64,000 nucleotides of DNA, from contig NZ_JACJSF010000033.1 of assembly GCF_014698035.1 (NCBI RefSeq), positions 1 to 64,000 of the forward strand, written 5' to 3'. Below are positions 6,416-15,958 of this stretch, in pieces (the first letter of the stretch is position 1; each line of letters opens with the position of its first letter). The position numbers and the translations under genes were made by a program. Below the pieces are notes generated by a model that did no database searches, was not told the DNA's origin, and saw only the letters and a program-made list of their open reading frames with translations. The stretch is from Desmonostoc muscorum FACHB-395 (GTDB lineage: Bacteria; Cyanobacteriota; Cyanobacteriia; Cyanobacteriales; Nostocaceae).

Positions 6416-9046
6416 TTACAACCAATTCCCAACTAACACGTAAGTTGCCCAGTAAAGAGGACGAGTGTATTGCGAACTAGACAGTAGCTTTAATTGAGCT
6501 TCGCGTAGAGCTTCTGCCGTAGTTTTGCCATTCGTTAACTGATGGTAGAACTCACTAACAAATAAAGCAGTCGATTCATCCCCAATTTGCCATAGAGACG
6601 CTAGAGTACTCCGCGCCCCAGCACGCAGGGCAACTCCTGCTAATCCCAATGCAGCACGATTATCTCCTTGTGCTGTTTCGCAAGCACTCAGAACAAGTAA
6701 TTCTACTGGCTCTGTTCGTTTTTGCTCTCTACTTTTGAGCAAGCTATCTAATTCATTTACGTAGATACGTTTATCGGCTGCTAAAATAAAAGTGTCTTTT
6801 GCTTTAGAGCTAAATTGTCCGTGAGTTGCCAGGTGAACAATTCTAAAAGGTTGGGCGTTAATCGTTTTTCTTAAAGTTGTACTTTTGAAATTTTCATCCA
6901 ATAATATCGTTGTTGATATGCCCGATTGCTGAATCAATTTCAGTTCAACCTTGACATTGGGAAGCGGTGCAAACTTTTCGTTCTTAGGTGGTTGCGATAG
7001 CCCTCCAGCAAGAACGTTTAATCTTTCCTGCGCTAAAGGTTTAGGGGTAAACAGTTGCAATCCTGGGCTGATGGCTACAGCGTACTTCTGGACTAAATAC
7101 TCTTTACCATCATACAATGCAGACATAGGAATATTGCGTAGTGACCCGTCTGGGATAAAGACTAGAGTATTCACTCTACTATTTTTGAGTTCACCTGCAA
7201 CTGGTTTAATTAACCAATCATAAAGCTGCTGGGAAACCACTTCAAATTTATTATTAGCATCAGGTTGGACTATTGTCTCTTGGATTTGGGCGATCGCCTG
7301 CTCTACTTGCTGATGATTTACCACAGAAGTTTTATGTATCAAAGGTTGATTGGGAAGTTTAAGGATTATTTCTAATTGGTTATCTAGAATAATCGGATAA
7401 AAAATGGCAGTATTAGGGCGATCGCGGTCTACCACTTTGTCCAACACCACAAATTGGTTACTCAAGCAAGCTTCTCGGAAAAAATTGTCTAGTTCTGCTA
7501 GTTGCAAGGCTTCAATTCGCTTGCGGACTTTATCTAAATCGGGTTTTCCTTGTCCTTTCTGTTGTAAAAGTAGTTCTACTGACTGGCGATAAATAGGTTC
7601 TACGCTATCACGAAAATTAAACTGCACTTCTCGGTTTACCGTAACTAAATCGGTGCGGAGAGACTGAAGAGTTACAACTGCGGTATCATAGGTAGCGATC
7701 GCTCCCTCAATATTTCCTTGTGCTTTGAGCAAGCGTCCCAACAGCCATTCCCAACGATAAGCTATATCTGAAGCATCGATTTTTTGAGCGAGAAACAATG
7801 CTTGCTGCGTCAATATCTGTGCATCTTGCCATTGATTGTTTCGCTCGTAGACTTCTGCTAAACTGCCTAGAGCATAGGATTGAGTGCGCTCATCACCTAT
7901 GGTTATAGCTTGTTGAACGCTGTTTGCCAAAGTCTCTGCAATATCTTTTTGATTACCAATTTTACTTATGGTGCGAGCAAAATTGATCCGTGCGTAGATA
8001 CCAGCTTGAGTGGTAGGCAGAGTTGCGAGTTGAGATTGGATTGTGGGTATTATTGTTTTTGCTTGTGCTACTTGCTCATTTTCGATAAGCAAGCTGAGTT
8101 GATTGATTTGAGCTTGAATTTTGGTGAGTGGGTTTGGCGCAATTAAAGCCGCATTTTCATAATGAGCGATCGCGTCTTTTATGTTACCTAAGCCTCTAAC
8201 AGTATTACCAAGAGAAAATTCTGTGAGGCTAGTCTCTAAAGGCAGTTGCAGACGTTGAGCAATTTCTAAACTGTGTTTTAAATTCTTCCAGGATTGTTCT
8301 AAGTCACCTAATTGTCGATGGACATTACCGAGAGAGCGCAAAGCAGTGACTTTTTCAAGTGAGTCAGGTTGGGTTTGTAAATGTTGAGAGACTTCATTCA
8401 ATATGTCTAAGCTACGGCGGTAAAACCCAGAAACTCGTAGAGCTTGTGCTTGATTGATACGGCTGCGCGTCACTCCAGTATTGTATTGTTTACCTAAGCC
8501 CTTCCAGATTTGCTCTGCTTGCTGTGATGTTTTCAAAGATATATCTGCCTGTCCCTGTGATAGTTGCAGTCCACTTTGAATCTCTAAAGTTTGTGCTAGA
8601 ACTTCTAGCAATTCTGACTTGGGATTGTTGACATTTAACTTTTGATTTGTATTGTCCCAGTCAAGTAGATTTAAGCTGTTATTAATAGCTTTTGACGCTT
8701 CTTTCCATGAGCCAAGTTGCTCAAACACTAGAGAGAGGTTTGTTAGTGCTGCGGCTTGTGCGAGTTTGTCGCCTTGGAGTTGATAGATGCGGACAGCTTG
8801 TTGTAGAACAGTTACAGCTTCAGCAAAGCGTCCAGATTGATAAAGCGCTTCTCCTTGAGAGACAAGTTGCTGTGGTGTTGTGGTTGAAGGTTTGGTGGTT
8901 TGGGTGTATAATCCGGCGGGTGAATTTGTCTGGGGTTGTTTGGCGAATGTCCTGGGGATAATAGTTAAAGAAAAAGCAAGGGTAAATAAGACTACATGGG
9001 GTACCACAAATCTAATGAGTTGCTTAGTTAGCGCAAATGGATGCAT
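6416..9046 (-). CDS. TPR-CHAT caspase-like protease, exported
   Basis: This 876-residue protein has a signal-peptide-like start (FVVPHVVLFTLAFSLTIIPRTFA), about ten TPR-type helical repeats (roughly residues 50-460) and a C-terminal CHAT domain (about 590-876). The catalytic dyad is visible: His of HLATHGQF (about residue 742) and Cys of LSACETAQGD (about 789), with LAGVALRAGARSTLASLW beyond. CHAT proteases cleave specific protein partners. An upstream GTG is possible, but the ATG at 9046 has GGTGG before it. It begins 10 bp after the haemagglutinin stop, so the two are almost certainly one transcript, and the secreted adhesin or a TPR-bound protein is a candidate substrate (inference). Confidence 0.92.
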   Translation of the reverse strand: MHPFALTKQLIRFVVPHVVLFTLAFSLTIIPRTFAKQPQTNSPAGLYTQTTKPSTTTPQQLVSQGEALYQSGRFAEAVTVLQQAVRIYQLQGDKLAQAAALTNLSLVFEQLGSWKEASKAINNSLNLLDWDNTNQKLNVNNPKSELLEVLAQTLEIQSGLQLSQGQADISLKTSQQAEQIWKGLGKQYNTGVTRSRINQAQALRVSGFYRRSLDILNEVSQHLQTQPDSLEKVTALRSLGNVHRQLGDLEQSWKNLKHSLEIAQRLQLPLETSLTEFSLGNTVRGLGNIKDAIAHYENAALIAPNPLTKIQAQINQLSLLIENEQVAQAKTIIPTIQSQLATLPTTQAGIYARINFARTISKIGNQKDIAETLANSVQQAITIGDERTQSYALGSLAEVYERNNQWQDAQILTQQALFLAQKIDASDIAYRWEWLLGRLLKAQGNIEGAIATYDTAVVTLQSLRTDLVTVNREVQFNFRDSVEPIYRQSVELLLQQKGQGKPDLDKVRKRIEALQLAELDNFFREACLSNQFVVLDKVVDRDRPNTAIFYPIILDNQLEIILKLPNQPLIHKTSVVNHQQVEQAIAQIQETIVQPDANNKFEVVSQQLYDWLIKPVAGELKNSRVNTLVFIPDGSLRNIPMSALYDGKEYLVQKYAVAISPGLQLFTPKPLAQERLNVLAGGLSQPPKNEKFAPLPNVKVELKLIQQSGISTTILLDENFKSTTLRKTINAQPFRIVHLATHGQFSSKAKDTFILAADKRIYVNELDSLLKSREQKRTEPVELLVLSACETAQGDNRAALGLAGVALRAGARSTLASLWQIGDESTALFVSEFYHQLTNGKTTAEALREAQLKLLSSSQYTRPLYWATYVLVGNWL

Positions 9047-9056
9047 ATTTCCCACC

Positions 9057-11951
9057 TTAGCGACGAGATGCAGGACAAGAAGCAGGAGTTTGCCAAGAAC
9101 TCAGAGGAGTGACATTAGGTGCTTGTGCCACAAGTTCTATATTCCCATTGCTATCAACTGCCCAACCAGTAGCTTCCACAATTGTCGTCGCCGCAGCAAC
9201 TTTAGTACTATTTGAGACTGCTGTTGGTTGTGGCGAAATTGTTGTTTTAGTTGAGTTTCCTGGTTTTGGTCTTAATCTCACCCACGCTGAGAGAGTACTT
9301 GTATCTTGTAATGGTTCAATGGGACTCATTGGTAGTCCACCGCGTCCTGTTGACACAAAGGAACTCTGAAATTGCTGACTTCCAGGAGAGCAAGCGGTGG
9401 AAATTTGCTGTGAGACATCAACGAGATTAGTAGGGAGTTCGATTAAACCGTTAGTGGGGTCTAGATCAAGTGTGTTAATTTGTACATTACCGCTCAACCT
9501 GCGAGTTCGCCCTGTGGCGGTGATATCGCTTGTGTTTTGGGAAAGTCTATCCCGAAACTGAATGCCTAAGATACCTTTAGTATTGATTCTGACATTCCCA
9601 CCACGAAAATCATCAGAATTAGCGCTGATGTTGCTATTTTCAAAGCCAGCCAGGACATCGGCATTAATATTGATGTTGCCACCGATAACGTTTTTTCCTG
9701 TAGCGTTGGTTCTGATGTTGCTATTGCCAGTCATGATTAAATCTTTTGAGTTAATGTTAATTGTCGCCTGTTCTCTATCCCGGTCAACTTTGGGGCTGCC
9801 TGTATTGGCGGTGAGTAAGGCATTTTTGTTTAAACGGATAGAGCGTGCATTTAATGTCATGTTGCCTGCGGTTCCTGTTTCGAGACTCGCCACGCTTACT
9901 CTTGCCTCATCTTGCACTAGCAAGGTATTGGTGGTGACTGTAAGATCGCCCGCATTCCCTGTTGAGTTTCGCTCTGTGCGAGTAAACAACCCACTGCCAA
10001 ACTGATCATCAGCGCTTCTACCAATCAGTTGCACATCAGAGGCATCAACACTCAATTTTCCCCCGTTGCCCGCACCGAAAGTACTAGTACTTACCACTGC
10101 CCCATCTCGCACTAGCAAGGTATTGGTTCTTAGGGTTATATCACCCGCATTCCCTGTTGAGTTTCGCCCTGCACGAGTAAACAAGCCACTGCCAAACTGA
10201 CCATCAGCGCTTCTACCAATCAGTTGCACATCAGAGGCATCAACACTCAATTTTCCCCCGTTGCCCGCATCGAAAGTACTAGCATTTACCACTGCCCCAT
10301 CTCGCACTAGCAAGGTATTGGTTCTTAGGGTTATATCACCCGCATTTCCTGTTGAGTTTCGCCCTGCACGAGTAAACAAGCCACTGCCAAACTGACCATC
10401 AGCGCTTCTACCAATCAGTTGCACATCAGAGGCATCAACACTCAATTTTCCCCCGTTGCCCGCATCGAAAGTACTAGCATTTACCACTGCCCCATCTCGC
10501 ACTAGCAAGGTATTGGTTCTTAGGGTTATATCACCCGCATTTCCTGTTGAGTTTCGCCCTGCACGAGTAAACAAGCCACTGCCAAACTGACCATCAGCGC
10601 TTCTACCAATCAGTTGCACATCAGAGGCATCAACACTCAATTTTCCCCCGTTGCCCGCACCGAAAGTACCAGCAAATACCTGTGCCCCATCTCGCACTAG
10701 CAAGGTATTGGTTTTGACCGTCAAATCACCCGCATCTCCTGTTGAGTTTGGCTGTGCAGAAGTAAATAAGCCACTAGGAAACTGACCATCAGCGCTTGTA
10801 CCAATCAGTTGTACATCAGAGGCATCAACCCTCAAATTTCCCCCCTTGTCCGTACCAAAAGTGCCAGTATTTACCCGTGCCCCATCTCGCACTAGCAAGG
10901 TACTAGCATTGATACTGACATCGCCTCCCTGTCCATTTGCTTCTGATCGCACTTGATTAAAAATCTCACTGTTATTGTTAAGGTTTATTGCGACCGTAGC
11001 ATTAACCGAAATATTTCCTGCCTTACTATTATCAGAACCCAATCCACTGTCTATGCCTGCACGCAGGAAACTTCCTCCTGTCATCTCTAAATTCCGGGCA
11101 TTAATTGTGATACTACCACCATTGCCAGCAAATACATTTACTTGAGCGCGCTCACTAAGGAAAACATCGCTTCTTTCTACACTATTGGGAAAACTCAAAC
11201 GACTATTATTACCATCGTCATTCAACCCAACTGTACCAGCACTAGCTAACCCACCTAACTCGACGAGTCCACCAAAAGCATTCAATCTTCCACGATCCAT
11301 GTTCACATTGCCGCCTACTAGCAGCAAACTTCGACCATCCCGGACACGTAGACCAAATGCATCCCTGCCACCAGGAGTAGATCCTGCTGGTGCAGTCGAA
11401 CTATTTTGAATCGGTGCAGCCGCAATTTGATTAAATAATAAGGCATTTGGATTTACTGTTAACAATGGTGAAGGTGATTCTGGATTCGAGGCACTGAAAA
11501 ATCCCAGATTGCCAAATCCTATGGCATTCGCTGTTGTGGCAACAAAGGAACCGCCGATATTCAAACTGGCATTTTTACCAAAAATAATCCCATTGGGATT
11601 GATGATAAACAGGTTTGCTTTACCCAAGGTACGAATCGACCCATTAATGTTTGAAACGCTTGAGCCAGTAACTCGTGTGAAAATGTTTTGAATATCGAGT
11701 ACATTATTGAAGAAAGCTGTCTGACCAGTGGGAACAGAAAACTCTCTAAAGCTGTGGAATAGGTTAGCGCCTCTTGTCGTTCCACCTGAGATAATCCTGG
11801 TATTACCTTCTAATCTCACGTCGGAATTATTTGGCAGAGTCCCATCTGGCGTAATTTGAGCAACTGAGCTATTTGTATATAAGACTATTGCACTCGCGAT
11901 CGCAATTTCTAGACCTTGCCACCAGTACAAACGTATAGATACTCCAGACAT
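9057..11951 (-). CDS. Filamentous haemagglutinin-type exoprotein (TpsA)
   Basis: This 964-residue protein has a signal segment (IAIASAIVLYTNSSVA-QI), then the two-partner-secretion domain with the hallmark NLFHSFREF, NIFTRVTG, IRTLGKANLFIINPNGIIFG and NIGGSF motifs. The rest is a beta-helical repeat region. From about residue 350 to 670 five near-identical 65-residue units occur (NTLLVRDGA, NGGKLSVDASDVQLIG, GQFGSGLFTRA). TpsA proteins are exported through an outer-membrane TpsB pore, and no TpsB gene is present here. AGGAG precedes the ATG by six bases. It is the first gene of a two-gene operon with the TPR-CHAT protease. The DNA-level identity of the units means copy number can change by recombination. 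Confidence 0.93.
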   Translation of the reverse strand: MSGVSIRLYWWQGLEIAIASAIVLYTNSSVAQITPDGTLPNNSDVRLEGNTRIISGGTTRGANLFHSFREFSVPTGQTAFFNNVLDIQNIFTRVTGSSVSNINGSIRTLGKANLFIINPNGIIFGKNASLNIGGSFVATTANAIGFGNLGFFSASNPESPSPLLTVNPNALLFNQIAAAPIQNSSTAPAGSTPGGRDAFGLRVRDGRSLLLVGGNVNMDRGRLNAFGGLVELGGLASAGTVGLNDDGNNSRLSFPNSVERSDVFLSERAQVNVFAGNGGSITINARNLEMTGGSFLRAGIDSGLGSDNSKAGNISVNATVAINLNNNSEIFNQVRSEANGQGGDVSINASTLLVRDGARVNTGTFGTDKGGNLRVDASDVQLIGTSADGQFPSGLFTSAQPNSTGDAGDLTVKTNTLLVRDGAQVFAGTFGAGNGGKLSVDASDVQLIGRSADGQFGSGLFTRAGRNSTGNAGDITLRTNTLLVRDGAVVNASTFDAGNGGKLSVDASDVQLIGRSADGQFGSGLFTRAGRNSTGNAGDITLRTNTLLVRDGAVVNASTFDAGNGGKLSVDASDVQLIGRSADGQFGSGLFTRAGRNSTGNAGDITLRTNTLLVRDGAVVSTSTFGAGNGGKLSVDASDVQLIGRSADDQFGSGLFTRTERNSTGNAGDLTVTTNTLLVQDEARVSVASLETGTAGNMTLNARSIRLNKNALLTANTGSPKVDRDREQATININSKDLIMTGNSNIRTNATGKNVIGGNININADVLAGFENSNISANSDDFRGGNVRINTKGILGIQFRDRLSQNTSDITATGRTRRLSGNVQINTLDLDPTNGLIELPTNLVDVSQQISTACSPGSQQFQSSFVSTGRGGLPMSPIEPLQDTSTLSAWVRLRPKPGNSTKTTISPQPTAVSNSTKVAAATTIVEATGWAVDSNGNIELVAQAPNVTPLSSWQTPASCPASRR
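9900..10935. repeat. 195-bp tandem repeats inside the haemagglutinin gene
   Basis: The phrase GTTGAGTTT recurs at 9961, 10156, 10351, 10546 and 10741, exactly 195 bp apart (65 codons). The central copies are almost identical and the outer ones diverged. This pattern favours unequal recombination, so adhesin length probably varies between strains. Assemblies from short reads may have miscounted the units. Confidence 0.9.
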
Positions 11952-12135
11952 TGCACTCTCCTATTGAAAAGGAAATTTAGCTAGTGAGTCCTCAATTTAC
12001 AGCGCTTTGTATGTAAATGAGGTACACCGTTAAGAGTTATTCAGAAATTAGCCATAAGAATAGATATGTAACTTTTTATAAAAATGGTGTACTGTAGTTA
12101 CCTGAAATACGCTGTCTTTACGTAATTTTCCTACT

Positions 12136-12175
12136 CTAATCAAGACTCCGCCTTGCTTTGCGCCTATCTGGAGTC
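12136..12175 (-). repeat. Right copy of inverted 40-bp repeat
   Basis: CTAATCAAGACTCCGCCTTG and the following TATCTGGAGT are the reverse complement of 5105-5145 with a few mismatches. It marks one edge of the segment that carries DUF928, CHAT and haemagglutinin. Confidence 0.75.
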
Positions 12176-12420
12176 CTCCCGGCAGTTCTAGATAACCTAA
12201 GTTCGGCATAAGAAATCCTCGAAACCCATGATTTCTCGTTATTCGGTCTGAAGCTCTGTTTTAATCGGTTCTCAATAAAGCATATTGTTGATCTTAATCT
12301 CATTTGTGAGCCTTATTGACAAAATGATTCCACTGTAATTACTTCTTTTATCATTTAGAGTTTTGCTTAATCCTTACAGAATAAGCTTTTTAGCTTCTGT
12401 CTTAACCCGAACTCAGGTTA

Positions 12421-12490
12421 GATAGTGAATAAACCAAAGTCACTGCTACCAATTAAGAATCAGAAGGTAAAGCTAAAAACCTCTGATTTT
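12421..12490 (-). repeat. Single inverted copy of the 71-bp hairpin repeat
   Basis: Reading the minus strand gives AATCAGAGGTTTTTAG ... TTCTGATTCTTAATTGGTAG ... TTTATTCACT, matching the array at 4830-5090. It lies about 90 bp before the narK start. The single diverged copy faces the array across 7.4 kb. Confidence 0.8.
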
Positions 12491-12580
12491 CCACTTGCAT
12501 TGCTACTGGTGTCATCTGGACGATAACTGGTTTGGGTGACAGCTAGATTTACTAAATTGACCCCAAGAAGGAGATTTTTC

Positions 12581-14092
12581 GTGATCCGAAGATTATTGTC
12601 ATTTCGCGATCGCTACTACATTCTTCACCTAACCTGGTTTGCCTTTTTTCTCTCATTTGTCGTTTGGTTTAACATGGCTCCGCTTGCCACAACGATTCAG
12701 CAGGATTTAAAGTTAACCACTGAGCAACTAAAAGTTTTAGCAATTTGTAATCTAGCCTTGACCATTCCAGCGCGAATTGTGGTAGGCATGATTCTGGATC
12801 GCTTTGGCCCTCGCCTTGTCTTCTCAGCATTGCTCGTGTTGGCGCTCATACCTTGCTCGATTGCTGCAACCGCAACCAACTTCAACCAACTAGTCTGGAG
12901 CAGTTTAGCCACCGGAATTATGGGATCTGGATTTGTAGTGGGAGTTCGCATGGTGGCAGAGTGGTTTCCCCCTGAAGAAATTGGTTTTGCTCAAGGGATT
13001 TATGGAGGCTGGGGCAACTTTGGAGCCGCTGCTGCCCAATTTACATTACCTGCTTTAGCCGTTGCCACAACTTTTTTATCAAATGGTGCGGTGAACTGGA
13101 GATTGGCAGTTATGTTGACCGGAATCGTTGCCGCGCTCTACGGTGTAGTCTACTTCCTTAGCGTTGAAGATACTCCACCCGGTAAAGTCTATCAGCGACC
13201 TCAGCAACATGGTGCGATGCCCGTCACGTCCACTAACAGCTTTTGGGCAATGATGGCGCTGGACATGGGTATGTTGCTGTCGTTGGGCATACTTACCTTT
13301 CCGCTCACACAGCCGCAAATTCACTTTTTGCAGGGCTGGCAAGAGCTATTGTGCTGGGGATTTCTGGCAGGGTTATTCCTGTTGCAAACCTATAAGTCTT
13401 GGCAGGTGAATCGAGAAGTCGTGGGTTCCTTGAACCCGCTCAACTCGAATTTTCTCAAAAGTAGTAAAACTTATCCGTCTACACAACGCTATCAGTTTCG
13501 TCAAATTGCTTTACTGAGCTTCACCTATCTCACCAATTTTGGCGCTCAGTTAGCTGTCTTCTCAATTCTGCCAATGTTCTTTGAACAAACTTTCGCCCTA
13601 AATCGGGTTACGGCAGGCATGATAGCTGCCATTAGCTATCCCTTTTTGAATCTAGTATCGCGACCGAGTGGGGGACTCATCTCCGATAAGTGCAGTAGTC
13701 GCAAATGGACGATGACGCTGTTCACGGCTGGTATTGGAGTCGGCTTTTTACTCATGAGCAGAATCAACAGTCATTGGTCGTTACCAATTGCCATTGGAGT
13801 GACGCTCTTGTGTGCTTACTTTGTTCAAGCAAGTGCAGGTGTCACCTTCAGCCTAGTGCCGTTAATTAAGCAAGACATTACAGGTCAGATTGCAGGTACT
13901 GTTGGGGCTTACGGTAATGTCGGCGGTGTAGTTTATCTAACGGTTTATAACTTCACGAATACTTGGACATTATTCTCCACAATGGGCGTGGTAGCGCTGA
14001 TCTGCGCTAGCCTCTGCGGATTTTTTCTCCAGGAACCCAGTGCTTCTTTTGCTGAAAACAATGCCATTCCGAAAGTAGAGCAGAGCAATTGA
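12581..14092 (+). CDS. narK: NarK/NasA-type nitrate-nitrite MFS transporter
   Basis: A 503-residue polytopic protein of about 12 membrane segments. Nitrate-porter hallmarks are visible: FVVWFNMAPLATTI in helix 1, IPARIVVGMILDRFGPR (MFS motif A region), VGVRMVAEWFPPEEIGFAQG and the Gly-rich nitrate signature GIYGGWGNFGAAAAQF. The second half has SRPSGGLISDK. Such proteins import nitrate or exchange nitrate and nitrite across the inner membrane. I chose the GTG at 12581 because AAGGAG lies seven bases upstream; an earlier GTG lacks a ribosome site. It is followed by GAF and nitric oxide synthase genes on the same strand, suggesting a link between NO chemistry and nitrate/nitrite movement (inference). 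Assimilatory or respiratory use cannot be decided here. Confidence 0.9.
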   Translation: MIRRLLSFRDRYYILHLTWFAFFLSFVVWFNMAPLATTIQQDLKLTTEQLKVLAICNLALTIPARIVVGMILDRFGPRLVFSALLVLALIPCSIAATATNFNQLVWSSLATGIMGSGFVVGVRMVAEWFPPEEIGFAQGIYGGWGNFGAAAAQFTLPALAVATTFLSNGAVNWRLAVMLTGIVAALYGVVYFLSVEDTPPGKVYQRPQQHGAMPVTSTNSFWAMMALDMGMLLSLGILTFPLTQPQIHFLQGWQELLCWGFLAGLFLLQTYKSWQVNREVVGSLNPLNSNFLKSSKTYPSTQRYQFRQIALLSFTYLTNFGAQLAVFSILPMFFEQTFALNRVTAGMIAAISYPFLNLVSRPSGGLISDKCSSRKWTMTLFTAGIGVGFLLMSRINSHWSLPIAIGVTLLCAYFVQASAGVTFSLVPLIKQDITGQIAGTVGAYGNVGGVVYLTVYNFTNTWTLFSTMGVVALICASLCGFFLQEPSASFAENNAIPKVEQSN

Positions 14093-14234
14093 CAAGGGTA
14101 GCCAAACACTACTTTTTACGGCAGCGAGACTAGAAGCTCAAAGCTCAACATTTGTTTCTATAAATTAGCCTTCAACTGGTAATTCACCTGCGTTGATTCA
14201 GTAGCCAAGTCCAACATTTCTCGAACTTGTAATT

Positions 14235-14780
14235 ATGCTCAACTCAAAAGAAGCCGAGGCAAAAATTCAACTGTTGCAAACACTGAATCAGTCAATCAGT
14301 AAAACAACAGAGCTTAATGCTGTGCTTACTGCCACACTTCGTATTGTCTGTGAAAGCATCAACTGGGATTATGGAGAAGCTTGGATTCCTGAACAGGATG
14401 GCACGATTTTAGAACTTAGTCCAGCTTGGTACGTCAACCCAGCAAAAAGTATCGAGCAAGTGTCTGACTTGCAGAAATTCCGGTTGTGTAGCGAAGCGTT
14501 TATCTTGTCTCTTGGTGTTGGCTTACCAGGGCGAGTTTGGTCATCACAGCAACCCGAATGGATTTTAGATGTTTCGGCTCACTCAGAAACTTACTTTTTG
14601 CGACATTACATTGCCAAGGCGTTCGGTATCAAAACTGGATTGGGAGTACCGATTCTCGCAAACGCTCAAGTGATAGCAGTGCTTGTCTTTTTTCGGTCGG
14701 AAATCTGTGAGCAAGATCCACAAGTCATCGAACTAGTTATGGCAGCAACTGCACAGGTTGCCTTGAAAAACTGTTTCTAA
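14235..14780 (+). CDS. Stand-alone GAF domain protein
   Basis: 181 residues, almost entirely one GAF domain: an N-terminal helix (EAEAKIQLLQTLNQSI), CESINWDYGEAWI, the VGLPGRVW motif, and a final strand/helix (LGVPILANAQVIAVLVFF). In cyanobacteria this type is usually a module of a histidine kinase, but here no kinase or output domain follows. No chromophore-binding Cys in the bilin position is obvious. It lies 142 bp after narK and 17 bp before the NO synthase, so co-transcription with the latter is likely. Sensing NO, redox or a small ligand for this locus is a plausible but unproven role. Confidence 0.8.
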   Translation: MLNSKEAEAKIQLLQTLNQSISKTTELNAVLTATLRIVCESINWDYGEAWIPEQDGTILELSPAWYVNPAKSIEQVSDLQKFRLCSEAFILSLGVGLPGRVWSSQQPEWILDVSAHSETYFLRHYIAKAFGIKTGLGVPILANAQVIAVLVFFRSEICEQDPQVIELVMAATAQVALKNCF

Positions 14781-14797
14781 AGGAGGCATTAGTCACT

Positions 14798-15919
14798 ATG
14801 CACGATTTGAGTTACTTAGAAGCCTTGCCAATGCTGCTAGAGGCAACCGACTACCTCCGACTGTTTTATCGAGAACACGATCTACCAGAATCACACCTCG
14901 AAGCACGACTAGCAGAGGTCTATAAGGAATATAGGCGATCGCAAACCTACTGGCAAACTCCAGCAGAACTTGCCTACGGAGCCAAAGTTGCTTGGCGAAA
15001 CAGCACAAATTGCATTGGAAGAATCTTCTGGGAGTCACTAAATGTCCGCGACTTGCGCCATCTAACGACAGCCGAGGAGATTTTTGCCGCCCTCGTTGAA
15101 CACATTGAATTAGCAACCAATAATGGCAGTATCCGCCCCTATATCAGTATTTTTGCACCTCAACAGCCAGGTAAGAAGGGTATGCGTATTTGGAACCCAC
15201 AACTGATTCGCTACGCTGGATATCGTCAAGCAGATGGCTCAGTTGTTGGCGATCCAGAACACTGCGAATTCACCGAGATTTGTCAACATTTCGGTTGGAA
15301 AGGTAAAGGAACTCCATTTGATGTATTACCTCTGATTATTCAGATGCCAGATCGGCCTCCTCAATGGTTTGAGATTCCATCAAAGGCAATTTTGGAAGTG
15401 TTCCTTAGCCATCCTGACTACCCTTGGTTTGCTGATTTAGCTTTGAAGTGGCACGCCTTACCAGCTGTCTCAGACTGGCGTTTAGAAATTGGTGGCATTT
15501 CCTACCCAACAGCACCCTTTAGTGGCTGGTATATGTGTACAGAAATTGGTGCCCGCAACTTAGGAGATGTGCAGCGTTACAACCTATTGCCGATCATTGC
15601 CGAAAAAATGGGGTTGAATACTCGCTCTAAACTTTCTTTGTGGAAAGATCAGGCGTTGGTGGCACTAAATACTGCGGTGCTTCATTCCTTCGCGCAGCGA
15701 GGCGTGTCGATTGTCGATCACCATACGGCTTCATCTCAGTTTATTCAACACATGGAACGAGAAGCACAAGCTGGTCGGATGGTTCCTGCTGATTGGGGCA
15801 GAATTGTTCCGCCTATCTCTGCTTCTGCCACCAAAGTGTTTCATACAGAGATGGAGAATATTTGCTTGAAACCAAACTTTTTCCCTCAACAAGCAAGTTA
15901 CTCCTTGTTATCTGGTTGA
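14798..15919 (+). CDS. nos: Nitric oxide synthase, oxygenase domain only
   Basis: This 373-residue protein matches bacterial NOS oxygenases in length. The haem-thiolate ligand is C72 in AWRNSTNCIGRIFW, and the substrate arginine carboxylate/guanidinium site includes E249 in GWYMCTEIGARNLGD. The pterin/dimer region shows HHTASSQF and the C-terminal DWGRIVPPISASATKVFH. It should oxidise L-arginine to citrulline and NO via N-hydroxyarginine. It has no fused flavin reductase, unlike animal enzymes and some cyanobacterial ones, so it must borrow electrons from a general reductase. AAAGGAGG precedes the ATG. It follows the GAF gene by 17 bp and converges with the CHAT-CHASE2 gene 39 bp away. NOS is rare in cyanobacteria. 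Confidence 0.95.
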   Translation: MHDLSYLEALPMLLEATDYLRLFYREHDLPESHLEARLAEVYKEYRRSQTYWQTPAELAYGAKVAWRNSTNCIGRIFWESLNVRDLRHLTTAEEIFAALVEHIELATNNGSIRPYISIFAPQQPGKKGMRIWNPQLIRYAGYRQADGSVVGDPEHCEFTEICQHFGWKGKGTPFDVLPLIIQMPDRPPQWFEIPSKAILEVFLSHPDYPWFADLALKWHALPAVSDWRLEIGGISYPTAPFSGWYMCTEIGARNLGDVQRYNLLPIIAEKMGLNTRSKLSLWKDQALVALNTAVLHSFAQRGVSIVDHHTASSQFIQHMEREAQAGRMVPADWGRIVPPISASATKVFHTEMENICLKPNFFPQQASYSLLSG

Positions 15920-15958
15920 CTCATTAGGTTTAGGGATTGCAACTATAAAAAGTAAATA

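Larger units (their letters stand above)
11952..12580. other. Divergent intergenic region, haemagglutinin / narK
   Basis: No gene is evident in about 630 bp. It should hold the promoters of the leftward haemagglutinin-CHAT operon and the rightward transporter. It contains the inverted copies of the repeats found at 4.8-5.1 kb. I looked for an NtcA site (GTA-N8-TAC) and found only a 13-nt near miss at about 12088. Confidence 0.6.

Noticed and set aside
11561-11785. Open frames on the opposite strand or other frames of the haemagglutinin, CHAT and hybrid-kinase genes
   Set aside because: They are shadows of strongly supported genes and carry no recognisable domain or ribosome site.
12085-12100. 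Possible NtcA site before narK
   Set aside because: GTACTGTAGTTAC has seven bases between GTA and TAC where eight are needed, and no well-placed -10 was seen.
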